The position numbers were made by a program, and so were the translations under genes. Under the pieces are notes generated by a model. That model ran no database searches, was not told where the DNA came from, and saw nothing but the letters and a program-made list of their open reading frames with translations. From Arenibacter algicola (GTDB lineage Bacteria; Bacteroidota; Bacteroidia; Flavobacteriales; Flavobacteriaceae): a DNA stretch of 64,000 nucleotides. The stretch lies in the NCBI RefSeq assembly GCF_000733925.1, contig NZ_JPOO01000003.1:496001-560000 (forward strand), read 5' to 3'. Positions 17,246 through 26,455 of the stretch are shown piece by piece (positions within the stretch are counted from its first letter, which is position 1; each line of letters opens with the position of its first letter).

Positions 17246-18010
17246 TTAAAATTTCTCAAAAACACCCAGACCAAATAAAGCAAAATCGTACTTTACCGGA
17301 TCATGGGGATCCAATTTTCTGAGATTGGCATCCAATTCCGCCAAGGCCTTGCCGTCGTTCTGTTTGCGTTGGATTAGTCCCAATTTGCGTGCCACATTGC
17401 CCGAATGAACATCCAATGGACAAGACAATTGCGAAGGCGAAATCTTATCCCAGATACCAAAATCCACGCCGCTGCTGTTATTTCTTACCATCCAGCGCAA
17501 GAACATGTTGATTCGTTTGGCCGCAGATCCCTTTTGAGGGTCGGAAACATGTTTTGTGGTTCTAGCCAGATGGTCCAACTCAAAGAATATAGTCTTGAAT
17601 TGGGAAATAGACATTTGCAGGGAAGTTATATCCCCCTTCAAGGCGAATACGTTTTCCAATCCACCATGTTCCTTATAAATATTGTTTAGACTGCGTATAA
17701 AATACCTTAGGTCTTCCCCATTAAAAGTCCTATGTACAAACCCTTGAAGTTTTTCCAGATCCCTCTTTTGATGGTTCATTACAAAGTCGAAAGGGGAATT
17801 CTCCAACAGTTCCATCATTCGCTCCGAATTGTTGATGATACTTTTTCTATTGCCCCAAGCAATTGTAGCGGTTAAGAATCCACTGATCTCTATATCTTCC
17901 TTTTTTGTAAATCCATGAGGTATCCGGATTGGGTCTGTAGATAAAAAATCCGGGCGATTATACTCTTCTACCTTGGCATCCAAAAATTCTTTTAACTCAT
18001 CCTGCGTCAT
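17246..18010 (-). CDS. TIGR02757 family protein
   Basis: A 254-residue soluble protein matching the Bacteroidetes-centred TIGR02757 family (FLSTDPIRIPHGFTKKEDIE near the start; FLRWMVRNNSSGVDFGIW and CPLDVHSGNVARKLGL in the C-terminal half). The second half has the look of an HhH-GPD-like DNA glycosylase fold, but I see no decisive catalytic Lys/Asp pair and the function is unknown. The start overlaps the stop of the upstream CPBP gene by four bases, so it is translationally coupled to it. Confidence 0.85.
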   Translation of the reverse strand: MTQDELKEFLDAKVEEYNRPDFLSTDPIRIPHGFTKKEDIEISGFLTATIAWGNRKSIINNSERMMELLENSPFDFVMNHQKRDLEKLQGFVHRTFNGEDLRYFIRSLNNIYKEHGGLENVFALKGDITSLQMSISQFKTIFFELDHLARTTKHVSDPQKGSAAKRINMFLRWMVRNNSSGVDFGIWDKISPSQLSCPLDVHSGNVARKLGLIQRKQNDGKALAELDANLRKLDPHDPVKYDFALFGLGVFEKF

Positions 18011-18570
18011 TCCAAAGGGAAATTTAATAATTTGTAAAGAAGTATGGGGATAACCAGTATACCATTATACATGGCGTGCAAACAAATAGACCACTGTAGT
18101 CCCAATTTAACACGAACATACCCCAAAAATACGCCCAAGATCAATTGTGGCGCCACTAAGAGCGGTGCAATATAATATACTTCCCTTGTCATTTCAAAAT
18201 TGGTCATATGCACAGCCGCAAATAATAAAACAGAAGCATAAAAACAATATTTGAAATATTTCTTATTCTTGAACCAGATCAACGGGCCGCGAAACAAAAT
18301 TTCTTCGACTGCCGGAGCAATAATTACTGCCATAAGGAAAAGTGGAACAATGGAATAGTTCTGTAGAAACGTTTCAATGGCATGTTCTCCAAGATCAATT
18401 TTCAAAAGCCCTATCAACCATTGGTTAAATATACCGACAGTTATACCAATTATAATACCCCATTGCAATAGAGCCAAAACAATCTTTAATTTTAAGGGAT
18501 TAGGGGCATGGTCCAAGCGTCTATAAGCAGGAGCTTTTGTAAATTTCAAGACCTTGGCAAGTATTTTCAT
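18007..18570 (-). CDS. CPBP family intramembrane metalloprotease
   Basis: A 187-residue membrane protein with about five hydrophobic helices. The CPBP/Abi catalytic motifs are present: EEILFRG (paired Glu plus Arg), an HMTNF segment and HAMYNGIL in the last helix. Family members cleave CAAX proteins in eukaryotes; bacterial ones have various, mostly unknown substrates. It overlaps by four bases both the ABC ATPase gene upstream and the TIGR02757 gene downstream, so the three form a tight operon. Confidence 0.9.
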   Translation of the reverse strand: MKILAKVLKFTKAPAYRRLDHAPNPLKLKIVLALLQWGIIIGITVGIFNQWLIGLLKIDLGEHAIETFLQNYSIVPLFLMAVIIAPAVEEILFRGPLIWFKNKKYFKYCFYASVLLFAAVHMTNFEMTREVYYIAPLLVAPQLILGVFLGYVRVKLGLQWSICLHAMYNGILVIPILLYKLLNFPLE

Positions 18571-19229
18571 TGCGTAATGGATCCATCCACCATAGTCAGT
18601 TTTCTATCGGCCATATTGGCAAGTTCCTCATTATGGGTTACAATAACAAAAGTTTGCCCAAAGGCATCCCGAAGATCAAAGAACAATTTATGAAGATTAT
18701 CAGCACTTTCCGAATCCAGATTTCCACTGGGTTCGTCCGCAAAAATTACGGAAGGGTTGTTCACCAAAGCCCTTGCTACTGCCACCCGCTGTTGCTCGCC
18801 GCCCGAAAGTTCATTGGGTTTGTGCTGTAACCTATGGGAAAGACCCAGAAACTCCAACAGTTCTATAGCCCTTAATTCTGCCTTTTCCTTTTTTGTTCCC
18901 TTAATAAATGCCGGGATACATACATTTTCCAAGGCCGTGAACTCCGGTAATAACTGATGAAATTGAAAAATAAAGCCAATATGGCTATTTCGAAATTTGG
19001 CCATAGCCTTATCCGATAATTTAGTTACGTCTTCATCATTAATTAACAAGCTGCTGTCATTCTTATTACTTAAGGTATCCAAAGTGCCCAGTATTTGCAA
19101 GAGGGTAGTCTTACCTGCTCCAGAAGGGCCTACAATAGACACCACTTCTCCTTTTTTTATGTGCAAATCAACTCCTTTGAGCACCTGAAGATTGCCGTAA
19201 AATTTATTGATATTTGTAGCCTTGATCAT
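18567..19229 (-). CDS. ABC transporter ATP-binding protein, LolD/MacB-type
   Basis: A 220-residue ATPase with Walker A GPSGAGKTT, Q-loop region FQFHQLLPEF, signature LSGGEQQR, Walker B VIFADEPSGNLD and a switch His in IVTHNEE. The closest type is LolD, the ATPase of the lipoprotein-releasing complex, but no permease lies next to it, so it presumably pairs with LolCE-type proteins encoded elsewhere. It heads an operon with the CPBP protease and TIGR02757 genes through four-base overlaps. Confidence 0.93.
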   Translation of the reverse strand: MIKATNINKFYGNLQVLKGVDLHIKKGEVVSIVGPSGAGKTTLLQILGTLDTLSNKNDSSLLINDEDVTKLSDKAMAKFRNSHIGFIFQFHQLLPEFTALENVCIPAFIKGTKKEKAELRAIELLEFLGLSHRLQHKPNELSGGEQQRVAVARALVNNPSVIFADEPSGNLDSESADNLHKLFFDLRDAFGQTFVIVTHNEELANMADRKLTMVDGSITQ

Positions 19230-19437
19230 CCTTTTTAATTATGGGTTGAAAGTAAACATTACCAAGAAGAATACAAAATAGTTATTCTCCAGTAGCGCCA
19301 TTATTATCCATTTTAATGGGAGGCCGTAAAAACTCGACCATAAAGAAAAAATTCTGATATGATATTCTTTTTATTATAATATGGTAATGATTATATTGTG
19401 ATGGCGACAATGAGATAAATTTTAGGACAGGACTTTT

Positions 19438-20037
19438 ATGACACAATATAGAAATTTGGAAGAATATAACTTGGAAATTACCGACGAGGTCAAATCCAGA
19501 TACTCATCTATTATCAATGAAATAGGGGAGGACCTCAATAGGGACGGTCTAGTAAAAACTCCGGAGAGAGCGGCAAAGGCCATGCTTTTTTTAACCCAAG
19601 GTTACAAGCAGGATGCCGTAGAAATTCTAAAAGGAGCTATGTTCAAGGAATCTTATGATGAAATGGTAATCATAAAAGATATTGAGGTATATTCCTTGTG
19701 CGAACACCATATGCTACCATTTTTTGGCAAAGCTCATATAGCCTATATTCCTAACGGCCATATCGTTGGCCTAAGCAAAATACCCAGGGTGGTAGATGTT
19801 TTTGCAAGACGATTACAGGTGCAGGAGAGGCTCACCAATGATATCCTGGAGTGTATTAACAACACTTTAAAACCACAAGGTGTAGCTGTGGTCATAGAGG
19901 CCTCACATATGTGCATGATGATGAGGGGGGTCCAAAAACAAAATTCAGTAACTACTACTTCTGGTTTTAGGGGGCAGTTTGAGAAAATAGAGACGCGGAA
20001 CGAATTTTTGAAATTGATAAGTTCAAAATTATCTTAG
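19438..20037 (+). CDS. folE: GTP cyclohydrolase I
   Basis: A 199-residue enzyme that converts GTP to dihydroneopterin triphosphate, the first step to tetrahydrofolate. The zinc-binding and catalytic residues are visible in SLCEHHMLPFFGKAHIAYIP and in the later ASHMCMMMRGV segment. The substrate Gln/Arg region near VDVFARRLQVQERLT is conserved. The ATG at 19438 gives the usual short N-terminal helix. It is preceded by a 208-base gap with no gene and followed by a small hairpin. Confidence 0.97.
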   Translation: MTQYRNLEEYNLEITDEVKSRYSSIINEIGEDLNRDGLVKTPERAAKAMLFLTQGYKQDAVEILKGAMFKESYDEMVIIKDIEVYSLCEHHMLPFFGKAHIAYIPNGHIVGLSKIPRVVDVFARRLQVQERLTNDILECINNTLKPQGVAVVIEASHMCMMMRGVQKQNSVTTTSGFRGQFEKIETRNEFLKLISSKLS

Positions 20038-20038
20038 G

Positions 20039-20057
20039 ACCTTATCCTATATAAGGT
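20039..20057 (+). terminator. weak hairpin after folE
   Basis: Inverted repeat ACCTTAT (20039-20045) CCTAT ATAAGGT (20051-20057) directly after the folE stop codon. There is no T-run after it, so it may be a mRNA 3' stabilising hairpin rather than a strong terminator. Confidence 0.4.
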
Positions 20058-20111
20058 TCAGGATTATGGCATCTTATTTGATTTAAGACAGCTATAAATT
20101 AAATTGTAATT

Positions 20112-20414
20112 ATGTCTACATTGAAAGACCATAAATTAAGGAATCTATTTTTGGGATTGCTTTTTGACGGAATAGGAATGCTTTCTTTCGTTATTCCTGG
20201 GATCGGCGAGTTTTCAGACGTCATCTGGGCTCCGGTTGCCGGCTGGCTCATGACCAGATTGTACAAAGGCAAGATAGGACGGGCAGCTGGTGTAATAACC
20301 TTTATAGAAGAAATGCTGCCTGGACTGGACATTGTTCCAACCTTTACGATCATGTGGTTCTATACTTATGTTTTTAAGTCCTTTAAAAGAGGGAAATATA
20401 TTTCGGCCAAGTAA
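20112..20414 (+). CDS. small conserved membrane protein, function unknown
   Basis: A 100-residue protein of two or three hydrophobic segments (FLGLLFDGIGMLSFVIPGIG; VIWAPVAGWLMTRL; VPTFTIMWFYTYVF) with basic ends, placing the C-terminus KRGKYISAK probably in the cytoplasm. I do not recognise a named family. The coding character (clean ATG, gap-filling position, hydrophobic pattern) supports a real gene. It sits between folE and the sulfite dehydrogenase pair without tight coupling to either. Confidence 0.75.
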   Translation: MSTLKDHKLRNLFLGLLFDGIGMLSFVIPGIGEFSDVIWAPVAGWLMTRLYKGKIGRAAGVITFIEEMLPGLDIVPTFTIMWFYTYVFKSFKRGKYISAK

Positions 20415-20531
20415 TATGATAATCAAGTTCTTAAAGTAGCCTACAAACCGTGCAAGTCTATTAAGTGACCAATGTTACTTAAGTTTTCCCATATCTTTCT
20501 TAGATTTATCTAGTATTATAATATTAAGTAA

Positions 20532-21752
20532 ATGAAAAGAAGAAATTTTGTCAAAAAAACCGGCTTAGGTTCTTTGGCAGGAATACTGGGTCTGGATATT
20601 GTATATGGAGCTAATATTCCTGAAAACTATACCCTATTGGGGCTTCAGGATCCAGATCCATTTCAAATGTTCAATAAGGATAAGGAAATGGTAGTCCTGA
20701 ACAGCAAACCGTGGAATATGGAGGCGGTTGCCCATTTGTTGGACGATAGGATTACTCCCAATAAATATATGTTTATCCGTAACAACGGACTTGTTCCGGA
20801 AAATATTGATGCAAAGGAATGGACCATAACTTTTGATGGTGAATCTATAAAAGAAAAGAAAACCTTCACCTTGGATGAACTTAAAACAAGATTTCCCCAT
20901 CACACCTATCAACTTACATTAGAATGCGGAGGCAATGGCAGGAGCGAATTCGACCCGCCTGCTAAGGGAAACCAATGGACAATAGGGGCTGTAGGTTGCG
21001 CCACATGGACAGGGGTTCGTTTAAAGGATGTGCTCAAAGATGTTATAATAAAGGATGATGCCGTGTATATAGGTTATCATGCAGCAGACCAACACCTAAG
21101 TAGGGACCCCAACAAAGAACCTATTTCAAGGGGAGTTCCCATTTCCAAGGCCATGATGGCTGAAACCCTGTTGGCCTTTAAAATGAACGGAGAGGATATT
21201 CCTTTGGTACATGGGTATCCCTTGCGTTTGGTATGTGGGGGATGGCCCGCCTCTACATCAGGAAAATGGGTCAATAGAATCAGCGTTCGAAATATAGTCC
21301 ATGATGGGGAAAAAATGACGGGAACCTCTTATAAGGTGCCCTGTAATCCGGTTGCCCCGGGTGAAGAAGTTAAGGATGAAGACATGTGCATTATAGAATC
21401 CATGCCCGTGAAATCCTTGATAACCTACCCTAAATCCGGAGCCATGATCCCCAAGGGAAAGAAGCTTAATATTAGGGGGCATGCTTGGGCCGGGGAATTG
21501 GAAATTTCCAAGGTTTCCTATTCCATCGACTTTGGAGCTACCTGGTCCGAATGCTTGTTGGAAAAACCTGCAAACCGTCTAGCTTGGCAGCATTTTAAGG
21601 CAAGTATAGGTTTTCCAAAATCAGGATATTATGAAGTTTGGGCCCGGGCCACAGATGCCAATGGTGTAAGCCAGCCCATGTTGTTGCCAGGATGGAACCC
21701 CAAAGGATACTTGAACAATGCATGCCATAGAATTGCCGTAAAAGTTAGTTAA
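20532..21752 (+). CDS. molybdopterin-dependent sulfite oxidase-like enzyme (SorA-like)
   Basis: A 406-residue protein with a twin-arginine-like start (MKRRNFVKKTGLGSLAGI), consistent with export of a folded cofactor-bearing enzyme. The molybdopterin domain has the cofactor-ligating Cys in LECGGNGRSEF, the loop VHGYPLRLV and the GGWPASTSGKWV stretch. The C-terminal ~110 residues are the dimerisation domain (KVSYSIDFGATWSE). It probably oxidises sulfite or a related sulfur compound and passes electrons to the cytochrome encoded immediately downstream, whose start follows with no gap. This is a SorAB-like arrangement. Confidence 0.93.
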   Translation: MKRRNFVKKTGLGSLAGILGLDIVYGANIPENYTLLGLQDPDPFQMFNKDKEMVVLNSKPWNMEAVAHLLDDRITPNKYMFIRNNGLVPENIDAKEWTITFDGESIKEKKTFTLDELKTRFPHHTYQLTLECGGNGRSEFDPPAKGNQWTIGAVGCATWTGVRLKDVLKDVIIKDDAVYIGYHAADQHLSRDPNKEPISRGVPISKAMMAETLLAFKMNGEDIPLVHGYPLRLVCGGWPASTSGKWVNRISVRNIVHDGEKMTGTSYKVPCNPVAPGEEVKDEDMCIIESMPVKSLITYPKSGAMIPKGKKLNIRGHAWAGELEISKVSYSIDFGATWSECLLEKPANRLAWQHFKASIGFPKSGYYEVWARATDANGVSQPMLLPGWNPKGYLNNACHRIAVKVS

Positions 21753-22235
21753 ATGAACAAACAGGATAAATTTAGACAGCAGGTCAAGTCATTCTATAGT
21801 GTCTTAGTGATTTCGTTCGCCCTGGTTTTGTTAATTGGGGTATTGGGAATTACCTATATGATGGATCCGTCGGCTTTTTCCTTCAAAGGGGATACCCCCA
21901 ATTCTGAAATTATTGGCAACACTGGGGAAGATGAAGACTGGGACAAGATAGAAAATGGTATCCACCTAAGAACCGGATTTAAGGATGGGGAGGGTTTAAT
22001 GACGGTGGTCAACAATTGCACCAATTGTCATTCCGCCCAATTGGTTATACAGAATAGAATGAACGAGGAGCGATGGATAGAGATCATTCGCTGGATGCAA
22101 AAAACACAGAATTTATGGGATTTGGGACCCAATGAAAAAATCATTGTTAATTATTTGGTTACAAATTATCCAACCAAAAGTAAGGGAAGGAGGGAAGCAC
22201 TGACTAATATAGAGTGGTACCCACTGGAGGAATAA
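21753..22235 (+). CDS. membrane-anchored monoheme cytochrome c (SorB-like)
   Basis: A 160-residue protein with an uncleaved N-terminal membrane anchor (SVLVISFALVLLIGVLGI) and one heme c site, CTNCH, about residue 90. A Met in IQNRMNEERW or IIRWMQ may supply the sixth ligand. It begins immediately after the stop of the SorA-like gene, so it is the electron acceptor of that enzyme by family precedent. The conserved tail (KIIVNYLVTNYPTK) is typical for these small cytochromes. Confidence 0.9.
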   Translation: MNKQDKFRQQVKSFYSVLVISFALVLLIGVLGITYMMDPSAFSFKGDTPNSEIIGNTGEDEDWDKIENGIHLRTGFKDGEGLMTVVNNCTNCHSAQLVIQNRMNEERWIEIIRWMQKTQNLWDLGPNEKIIVNYLVTNYPTKSKGRREALTNIEWYPLEE

Positions 22236-22268
22236 TATTTCATGGGTGAAATGTAAAGGAAAAAGATC

Positions 22269-23144
22269 GTGGAAAAATATTTTGAAGGTTTCATCAATGC
22301 GATTGTAGGAACTGCGAATTGGACTTGGAAATCCATAATATTCGAGGTTCCGTGGTATATGAATTATTTTTGGGGGCTGATAATTATTTCGCTAGTGGTT
22401 TGGATGCTGGAAATTTTATTTCCTTGGCGCAAGGATCAATCCATTTTTAGAAGGGATTTTTGGTTGGATGGTTTTTATATGTTTTTCAATTTTTTCCTTT
22501 TCGCCATTGCCATAAGTGGCTTCTACAAGTTATTGGGCCTACTTTTTAGCGATTTGGGAATAAAACAAAGTAGTCTAGCCCTTATTGATATGTCACAATT
22601 TCCCAGTTGGCTTCAATTATTGATCTTTTTTCTTATTTTGGATTTTGTACAATGGTTTACCCATATTTTACTTCACAAGTATTCATTTTTATGGAAATTC
22701 CATCAAATACACCACAGTGTAAAAGAGATGGGATTTGCAGCACATCTCAGGTATCATTGGATGGAAAATGTATTCTATAAACCTTTAAAAACTTTTGGAG
22801 TAATGATCTTGGGCGGTTTTGAACCCGAACAGGCCTATATTGTCCATTTCTTTGCCATAGCCATAGGACATTTCAACCATGCCAATATTAAAATTACCTG
22901 GGGCCCTTTGAAGTACTTTTTAAACAACCCGGTAATGCATCTATATCATCATGCCCATGATTTACCAGATGGAAAATATGGGGTTAATTTTGGAATCAGC
23001 CTCAGTCTGTGGGATTATATTTTTAAAACCGATTATATCCCCGAGGATAGTGGCTCTATTGAACTGGGATTTGAAGGTGATGAAAAAATACCAAATTCCT
23101 TTTGGAAACAAATAACCTACGGCCTAAGAAAACCTAAACCGTAG
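22269..23144 (+). CDS. sterol desaturase / fatty acid hydroxylase superfamily membrane protein
   Basis: A 291-residue polytopic membrane protein with the di-iron histidine clusters of the fatty acid hydroxylase superfamily: HILLHK, KFHQIHHS, HFNHAN and HLYHHAHD. The predicted start is a GTG 33 bases after the cytochrome gene, with no better ATG nearby. The substrate could be a fatty acyl, sterol-like or carotenoid lipid; the sequence does not tell. Position after the sulfite dehydrogenase pair suggests co-transcription, though a metabolic link is not obvious. A second member lies at 40858-41814. Confidence 0.9.
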   Translation: MEKYFEGFINAIVGTANWTWKSIIFEVPWYMNYFWGLIIISLVVWMLEILFPWRKDQSIFRRDFWLDGFYMFFNFFLFAIAISGFYKLLGLLFSDLGIKQSSLALIDMSQFPSWLQLLIFFLILDFVQWFTHILLHKYSFLWKFHQIHHSVKEMGFAAHLRYHWMENVFYKPLKTFGVMILGGFEPEQAYIVHFFAIAIGHFNHANIKITWGPLKYFLNNPVMHLYHHAHDLPDGKYGVNFGISLSLWDYIFKTDYIPEDSGSIELGFEGDEKIPNSFWKQITYGLRKPKP

Positions 23145-23214
23145 GTATTTATTATAAATGTAATAATTGAATCCGAACCATTTAGCATAAAGACTTCTCT
23201 TGGACTAAAGTCTC

Positions 23215-25488
23215 CTACAATAGAATGTTTAGACCAACAACAACCGATCTTCCCATATTCAGAACATTGTCACTTTTTAATCTGGACAGATGGGAAATGT
23301 ATGCTTTATCCAACAGGTTATTGGCACTAAGAGTAAAATTCATGGATTTTTTAAGAAATTTAATATCCCCGCCTAAGCCGGCATTTAAAAGGGAGTATCC
23401 AGGGGTAACTGTTTCAAAAATGCTTACTTTTCCCTGCTTAAAGGTGGTATTCAAGGAAACAAATGCATTGGACCGAAGCCACCAGCCTCGAGCATTGTTA
23501 AACTCTACCCTCAAAGTATTGGTCAATTTGTTGGCAGGTATCAAAGGTAAGGGGTCACCGGTCTGTAATTCGCCGAACACCGTTTGGTAACTACTTTCTA
23601 TATGCAGCCAGTCGTACGGATGGGGGTGCAAATGAAATCCAATTTCCCCGCCGTAAAGGGTGGCATCTTGTTGTAGATAGTTGTAAACAGGAGTTTCATC
23701 CATAAAGGTTCCACTGGGTGCTATAAATATATAATCCTTTATAGTGTTGTGAAAACCATTGATAAAAAATTCATAATGTTCATTTTGAAATTCCAAAGCC
23801 AGATCAACTTGAAGGTTTTGTTCATTTTTGAGGTCTGCATTTCCTATTTCAAATCTATTGGTGCCCTCATGGGTACCATAGGAGGTAAGTTCTGCCAAAT
23901 TGGGAGCTCGGAACCCTGTAGCAACATTGATTCTGCCCGTAAATTGCCTTGAAAAATTGTTTTTATATCCAAAGGCACCATTAAAGCTATTAAAGTTTCT
24001 TTTTAAAGGGGCAATATAACCGTCTTCCCCGCTAATACCATAGGCCTTTCCGTCTATTTGTCTATGGTCATAGCGCAGTCCCACTTGAAAATCGTTGTTC
24101 TGATTGAGGTGAAAATGTGTGGTCCCCAAAAATCCTATATCCTGGGTAGTTGCATCCGGAATTAAAATCTCTTCCCCAAAATTTTTATTGGTTTGATAAA
24201 TCCCTTGTACGCCAACAACAGTTTCGAACTTGTCCCATTTAGGGAGATGATACAGTAGGTTGTAATTAAAGGTGTTCAGCTTCATATCCAAGGCAGCTTC
24301 TTCATCCCCTTCCTCTTCATGTTCTTCTTCATGCTCTTCTTCGCCTTCTTCATCGTGATGGTGGTCTTCAAATTCCTTACGGTTATTTCCTATGTAACCC
24401 AAGGTGATGTCCAAATTGGAGTTGTTGAAAAATATTTTGGTATTGGAACTCAAAATATGGTTGTCCAATTTTTGATATGGTAAATCCGGCGTTCTTGAGG
24501 TAGTTTGCAGACCTACCTCTTCCGGAATCCCTAAATTGGACTGGTTGTAATTATACCTTAATTCACTTTTAAAGGAGGTTGCCTGATAACCAAATCCCGC
24601 TTTTAAATCTTTTTCGTTGAATCTGGAATTGGTAACCCTATTGTCATCTCCACCTAAATAATCTACATGGTTATTGCTTGCCAAACGCAGAAGGTATTTA
24701 AATCTTTCCCCTGAAGTTCTAATTCCTGCTCCACTGCTTACACCTTGGGTATTGCTATTATAATTGAAGTTTATATCTCCCTCCGTGCTATTGGACGCCG
24801 CAAATTTTTCCGGGTTTAGATATAGTACTCCTCCCATGGCATCCGATCCATATAATAGGGAAGCAGGACCCTTAATTACCTCAACACTTTCTATTCCCGC
24901 TTCGTTTACTCCTAAACCATGTTCTGCCCCAAACTGCTGGTTCTCTAACCGGATCCCCTGCGTGTAAACCAGTACACGGTTAGAGGTAAGCCCTCTGATT
25001 ACCGGTTTACCTATTCCCACCCCCGTGGAAACTACATCTACACCAGGAATGGTCCCTATACCTTCCACAAGAGTAGGGGCCCCCTGGGTCTTAAGGGTTG
25101 ATAGCTTTGCATATTCAACCTTCATTACATTTTCACGTTGTAATTTGTGGAATGGGGTAGATACAATAACTTCTTCCATTTCAATGGCACTAGGGGACAA
25201 GGAAATATCCAAGGTATTACTACCTTTTTCTATGGTGATATTTCCGGAAAATGTTTGAAAACCTAAATAGGAAGCCACTATTTTATAGGTCCCCGTGGGT
25301 AAAGCTTCAATAATATATTTCCCTTCACTATCAGTAATACCGCCCTTTTCCAATTGCGGAAAATATATGGTGACCTGTTCCAAGCCTTCCTGGTTCTCTT
25401 TGTTAATTATTTTTCCTGAAAGGCTATTTTGTGAATTTGCAGATATATATGTCAAAATGCAGAGCATTGACAGAATTACATTTTTCAT
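23215..25488 (-). CDS. TonB-dependent outer-membrane receptor with His/Glu-rich loop
   Basis: A 757-residue receptor. After a signal peptide comes a carboxypeptidase-like domain (~20-105; GKIINKENQEGLEQVTI), then the plug (~115-225; IPGVDVVSTGVG, GPASLLYGSDAMGG), then the 22-strand barrel ending in the aromatic-rich C-terminus (SVVVGLNILL). Near residues 380-405 an external loop holds a run of His and Glu (DHHHDEEGEEEHEEEHEEE), the kind of metal-attracting loop seen in zinc receptors such as ZnuD. It is likely a metal-ion importer, perhaps zinc. A small His-rich protein gene lies upstream on the same strand. Confidence 0.93.
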   Translation of the reverse strand: MKNVILSMLCILTYISANSQNSLSGKIINKENQEGLEQVTIYFPQLEKGGITDSEGKYIIEALPTGTYKIVASYLGFQTFSGNITIEKGSNTLDISLSPSAIEMEEVIVSTPFHKLQRENVMKVEYAKLSTLKTQGAPTLVEGIGTIPGVDVVSTGVGIGKPVIRGLTSNRVLVYTQGIRLENQQFGAEHGLGVNEAGIESVEVIKGPASLLYGSDAMGGVLYLNPEKFAASNSTEGDINFNYNSNTQGVSSGAGIRTSGERFKYLLRLASNNHVDYLGGDDNRVTNSRFNEKDLKAGFGYQATSFKSELRYNYNQSNLGIPEEVGLQTTSRTPDLPYQKLDNHILSSNTKIFFNNSNLDITLGYIGNNRKEFEDHHHDEEGEEEHEEEHEEEGDEEAALDMKLNTFNYNLLYHLPKWDKFETVVGVQGIYQTNKNFGEEILIPDATTQDIGFLGTTHFHLNQNNDFQVGLRYDHRQIDGKAYGISGEDGYIAPLKRNFNSFNGAFGYKNNFSRQFTGRINVATGFRAPNLAELTSYGTHEGTNRFEIGNADLKNEQNLQVDLALEFQNEHYEFFINGFHNTIKDYIFIAPSGTFMDETPVYNYLQQDATLYGGEIGFHLHPHPYDWLHIESSYQTVFGELQTGDPLPLIPANKLTNTLRVEFNNARGWWLRSNAFVSLNTTFKQGKVSIFETVTPGYSLLNAGLGGDIKFLKKSMNFTLSANNLLDKAYISHLSRLKSDNVLNMGRSVVVGLNILL

Positions 25489-25718
25489 TTATTTTTTTTT
25501 AGGTAAAGAATAGAACTACCTAGTGGCAATTCACCTCCAAATTATTATTTATAATAGCTTGGTACTTATATGGACAGCTTTATACCTCAAAGGCTCTAAG
25601 AATATTAAAGATAACGGCCTGTCTAAATATCAATATGTATTGGGCCGCCTCTATATTACTATAGCGTTTCTTGGTCACACTGCAAGCATGTCCAAAAATT
25701 GTATAAGTCCCGTGAAAA

Positions 25719-26057
25719 TTAATATATAGTGGATGGAGGTCCCCTTCTGGAGAAATGAAGTTTCTGATACTTACTTAAAAAATTATAAAAGTTTATAATT
25801 TTTTTTGATTTAGCGATGACAGTAAATGTGGTAAACTCCTGTTGGAAATGTGTGTAGTAATGCGTAAGGTTGAATTTATGGTAATCACAATCCAATTCTA
25901 CTTCATGTATATGCAGCTTACCTTTTTCTTTACAGACAAAGGTATGGTGCTCAAAAATGGCATGTTTTAGTTTTAATATTGAAGGCAGGGTTATTAACCC
26001 GACCAAGAGGACGGCTATAAAAGAAAAGGCTATATTTCTCAAATAAATCTTCACCAT
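25719..26057 (-). CDS. small His/Cys-rich membrane or exported protein upstream of TonB receptor
   Basis: A 112-residue protein with an N-terminal hydrophobic helix (FSFIAVLLVGLITLPSI) followed by a His/Cys-rich stretch (KHAIFEHHTFVCK, KLHIHEVELDCDYHKF, THYYTHF) and a C-terminal RGPPSTIY. I know similar small proteins next to metal-linked TonB receptors in Bacteroidetes, but no named domain. The His/Cys pattern suggests metal binding in the periplasm. It is upstream of the His-loop receptor gene on the same strand with a 230-base gap, and 47 bases downstream of the DUF6787 gene. Confidence 0.8.
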   Translation of the reverse strand: MVKIYLRNIAFSFIAVLLVGLITLPSILKLKHAIFEHHTFVCKEKGKLHIHEVELDCDYHKFNLTHYYTHFQQEFTTFTVIAKSKKIINFYNFLSKYQKLHFSRRGPPSTIY

Positions 26058-26104
26058 TCAAATCTAGTGGTATCCCAACAAAATGATTGTTAAGAAAAGT
26101 ATAA

Positions 26105-26425
26105 TTATTTAAGGATGAACCCTAAGCCCATGCGGCTCAACATCTTTTTCTCAAATTCCCAAAAGAATTTGAACTGACCGAACAACCACCCATAAATAAC
26201 TAAAAGGAATTGATAAATGGGAAAAATGAGCAGTATTCTGAAAGTCAAATAAATAAGGCCTCCCCATAGAAAATCGGGGGAAAAATTCTCCCTATATAGT
26301 CCGATCCAATCTAGAAATGGCTTTGCAGCATAAACCGAGGATGAACCAGTAATGGAGAATACTATAAAAATTATTACGAGCTGTAAATTGGAGCTTACTC
26401 CCCAACGTTGTTTTAATTTCTTCAT
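26105..26425 (-). CDS. DUF6787-like small membrane protein
   Basis: A 106-residue protein starting MKKLKQRWGVSSNLQL, with two hydrophobic helices (VIIFIVFSITGSSSVYAA; FRILLIFPIYQFLLVIYGWL) and a conserved end QFKFFWEFEKKMLSRMG. These features fit the family I know as DUF6787, widespread in Flavobacteriaceae and without known function. It lies 30 bases after the DUF6146 gene, an adjacency conserved in the family as I recall it. Confidence 0.8.
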   Translation of the reverse strand: MKKLKQRWGVSSNLQLVIIFIVFSITGSSSVYAAKPFLDWIGLYRENFSPDFLWGGLIYLTFRILLIFPIYQFLLVIYGWLFGQFKFFWEFEKKMLSRMGLGFILK

Positions 26426-26455
26426 ACCTTAAAAAATCATTGCAAAGATAACTTT

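Noticed and set aside
24288..24362. Low-complexity GAA/CAT-rich stretch that looked like a simple DNA repeat
   Set aside because: It is the coding sequence of the His/Glu-rich loop of the TonB receptor and stays in frame.
25523..25729. 68-codon open frame on the plus strand upstream of the TonB receptor
   Set aside because: It looks mildly membrane-like, but it lies in the upstream region of the minus-strand receptor and runs into the opposite small gene; no promoter seen.
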